Origin: Helicobacter saguini
Lineage (GTDB): Bacteria; Campylobacterota; Campylobacteria; Campylobacterales; Helicobacteraceae
DNA length: 64,000 nt
Assembly: GCF_000762875.2 (NCBI RefSeq)
Contig: NZ_JRMP02000002.1
Location: 62,001 to 126,000, forward strand
Direction of reading: 5' to 3'
In this document: positions 63,940 to 64,000 of the stretch, in pieces
How positions within the stretch are numbered: the stretch's first letter is position 1
Layout of the letters: each line of letters starts with the position of its first letter
Notes under the pieces: model-generated
What the model was told of the DNA's origin: nothing
Seen by the model: the letters and a program-made list of their open reading frames with translations, nothing else
The model's database searches: none
Program-made: the position numbers and the translations under genes

Positions 63940-64000
63940 TTGACTTATCCTTTTAAAATTTGTAATTATAGAATCTTTGTTTGAATTTGTAAAATATTTG

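Noticed and set aside
1-64000. Heptamer as a classical DNA-uptake sequence
   Set aside because: Density in arrays and in-frame clustering are far beyond known uptake sequences, and no such sequence is established for Helicobacter. It remains possible that the motif affects uptake, but the sequence does not show it.

Overview
The window reads as chromosome of a low-G+C member of Campylobacterota, most likely an enterohepatic Helicobacter. The evidence is gene content and protein character: a FlgR-type sigma-54 regulator without a DNA-binding domain, H. pylori-like ThrS/InfC, biosynthetic SpeA, FldA, and long homopolymer tracts. Species cannot be fixed from the sequence alone.

Layout. 1-1600: amino-acid ABC permease and ATPase. 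2147-4690: a TonB-dependent receptor with a C13 tract in its coding region. 4938-15536: flavodoxin, class V aminotransferase, DedA, ClpB, a TRIC-type channel, then a minus-strand envelope group (RlpA, L,D-transpeptidase, GtrA), an acyl-CoA-dehydrogenase-fold enzyme and a secreted protein. 15627-19881: aroE, MATE exporter, radA. 20009-30154: TolC-family protein, prs, PDC sensor, trpA with an amino-acid permease, a chemoreceptor, BI-1 protein, and two thiamine genes. 30230-34163: pabC-like gene and the rpmJ-rpsM-rpsK-rpsD-rpoA-rplQ operon. 34568-42578: apt, thrS-infC, a META lipoprotein, prmA, aroA. 42596-43385: a decayed IS1595-family element. 43443-48957: flgR with two uncharacterised partners, and ftsH. 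49278-58929: speA, an alpha/beta-hydrolase, a siroheme reductase fused to a TusA domain, rnhA, TPR protein, fbp and cysQ-like. 59145-62556: a three-gene module of a zinc-ribbon dynamin-like GTPase plus two related helical proteins. 62704-63939: tyrS.

The dominant feature is a dispersed heptamer AGAWTCT (AGAATCT / AGATTCT, reverse complements of each other), found throughout in coding and noncoding DNA on both strands. Between genes it often forms the palindrome TAGAATCTAGATTCTA. Inside genes it mostly lies in the frame that gives D-S or E-S, producing hydrophilic stretches rich in 'DSK' and 'IESK' within otherwise ordinary housekeeping enzymes (ThrS, AroA, AroE, RadA, PrmA, RlpA, Fbp, TonB receptor). 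Several stretches contain near-identical duplications, so the repeat appears to spread by local copying. A second family of G-rich hairpin elements of roughly 90 bp sits next to the palindromes at three loci.

The best candidates for undescribed biology are the heptamer system itself, the hairpin elements associated with it, and the dynamin-like operon, which has a T14 tract in its presumed promoter. I found no tRNA, rRNA or CRISPR array.
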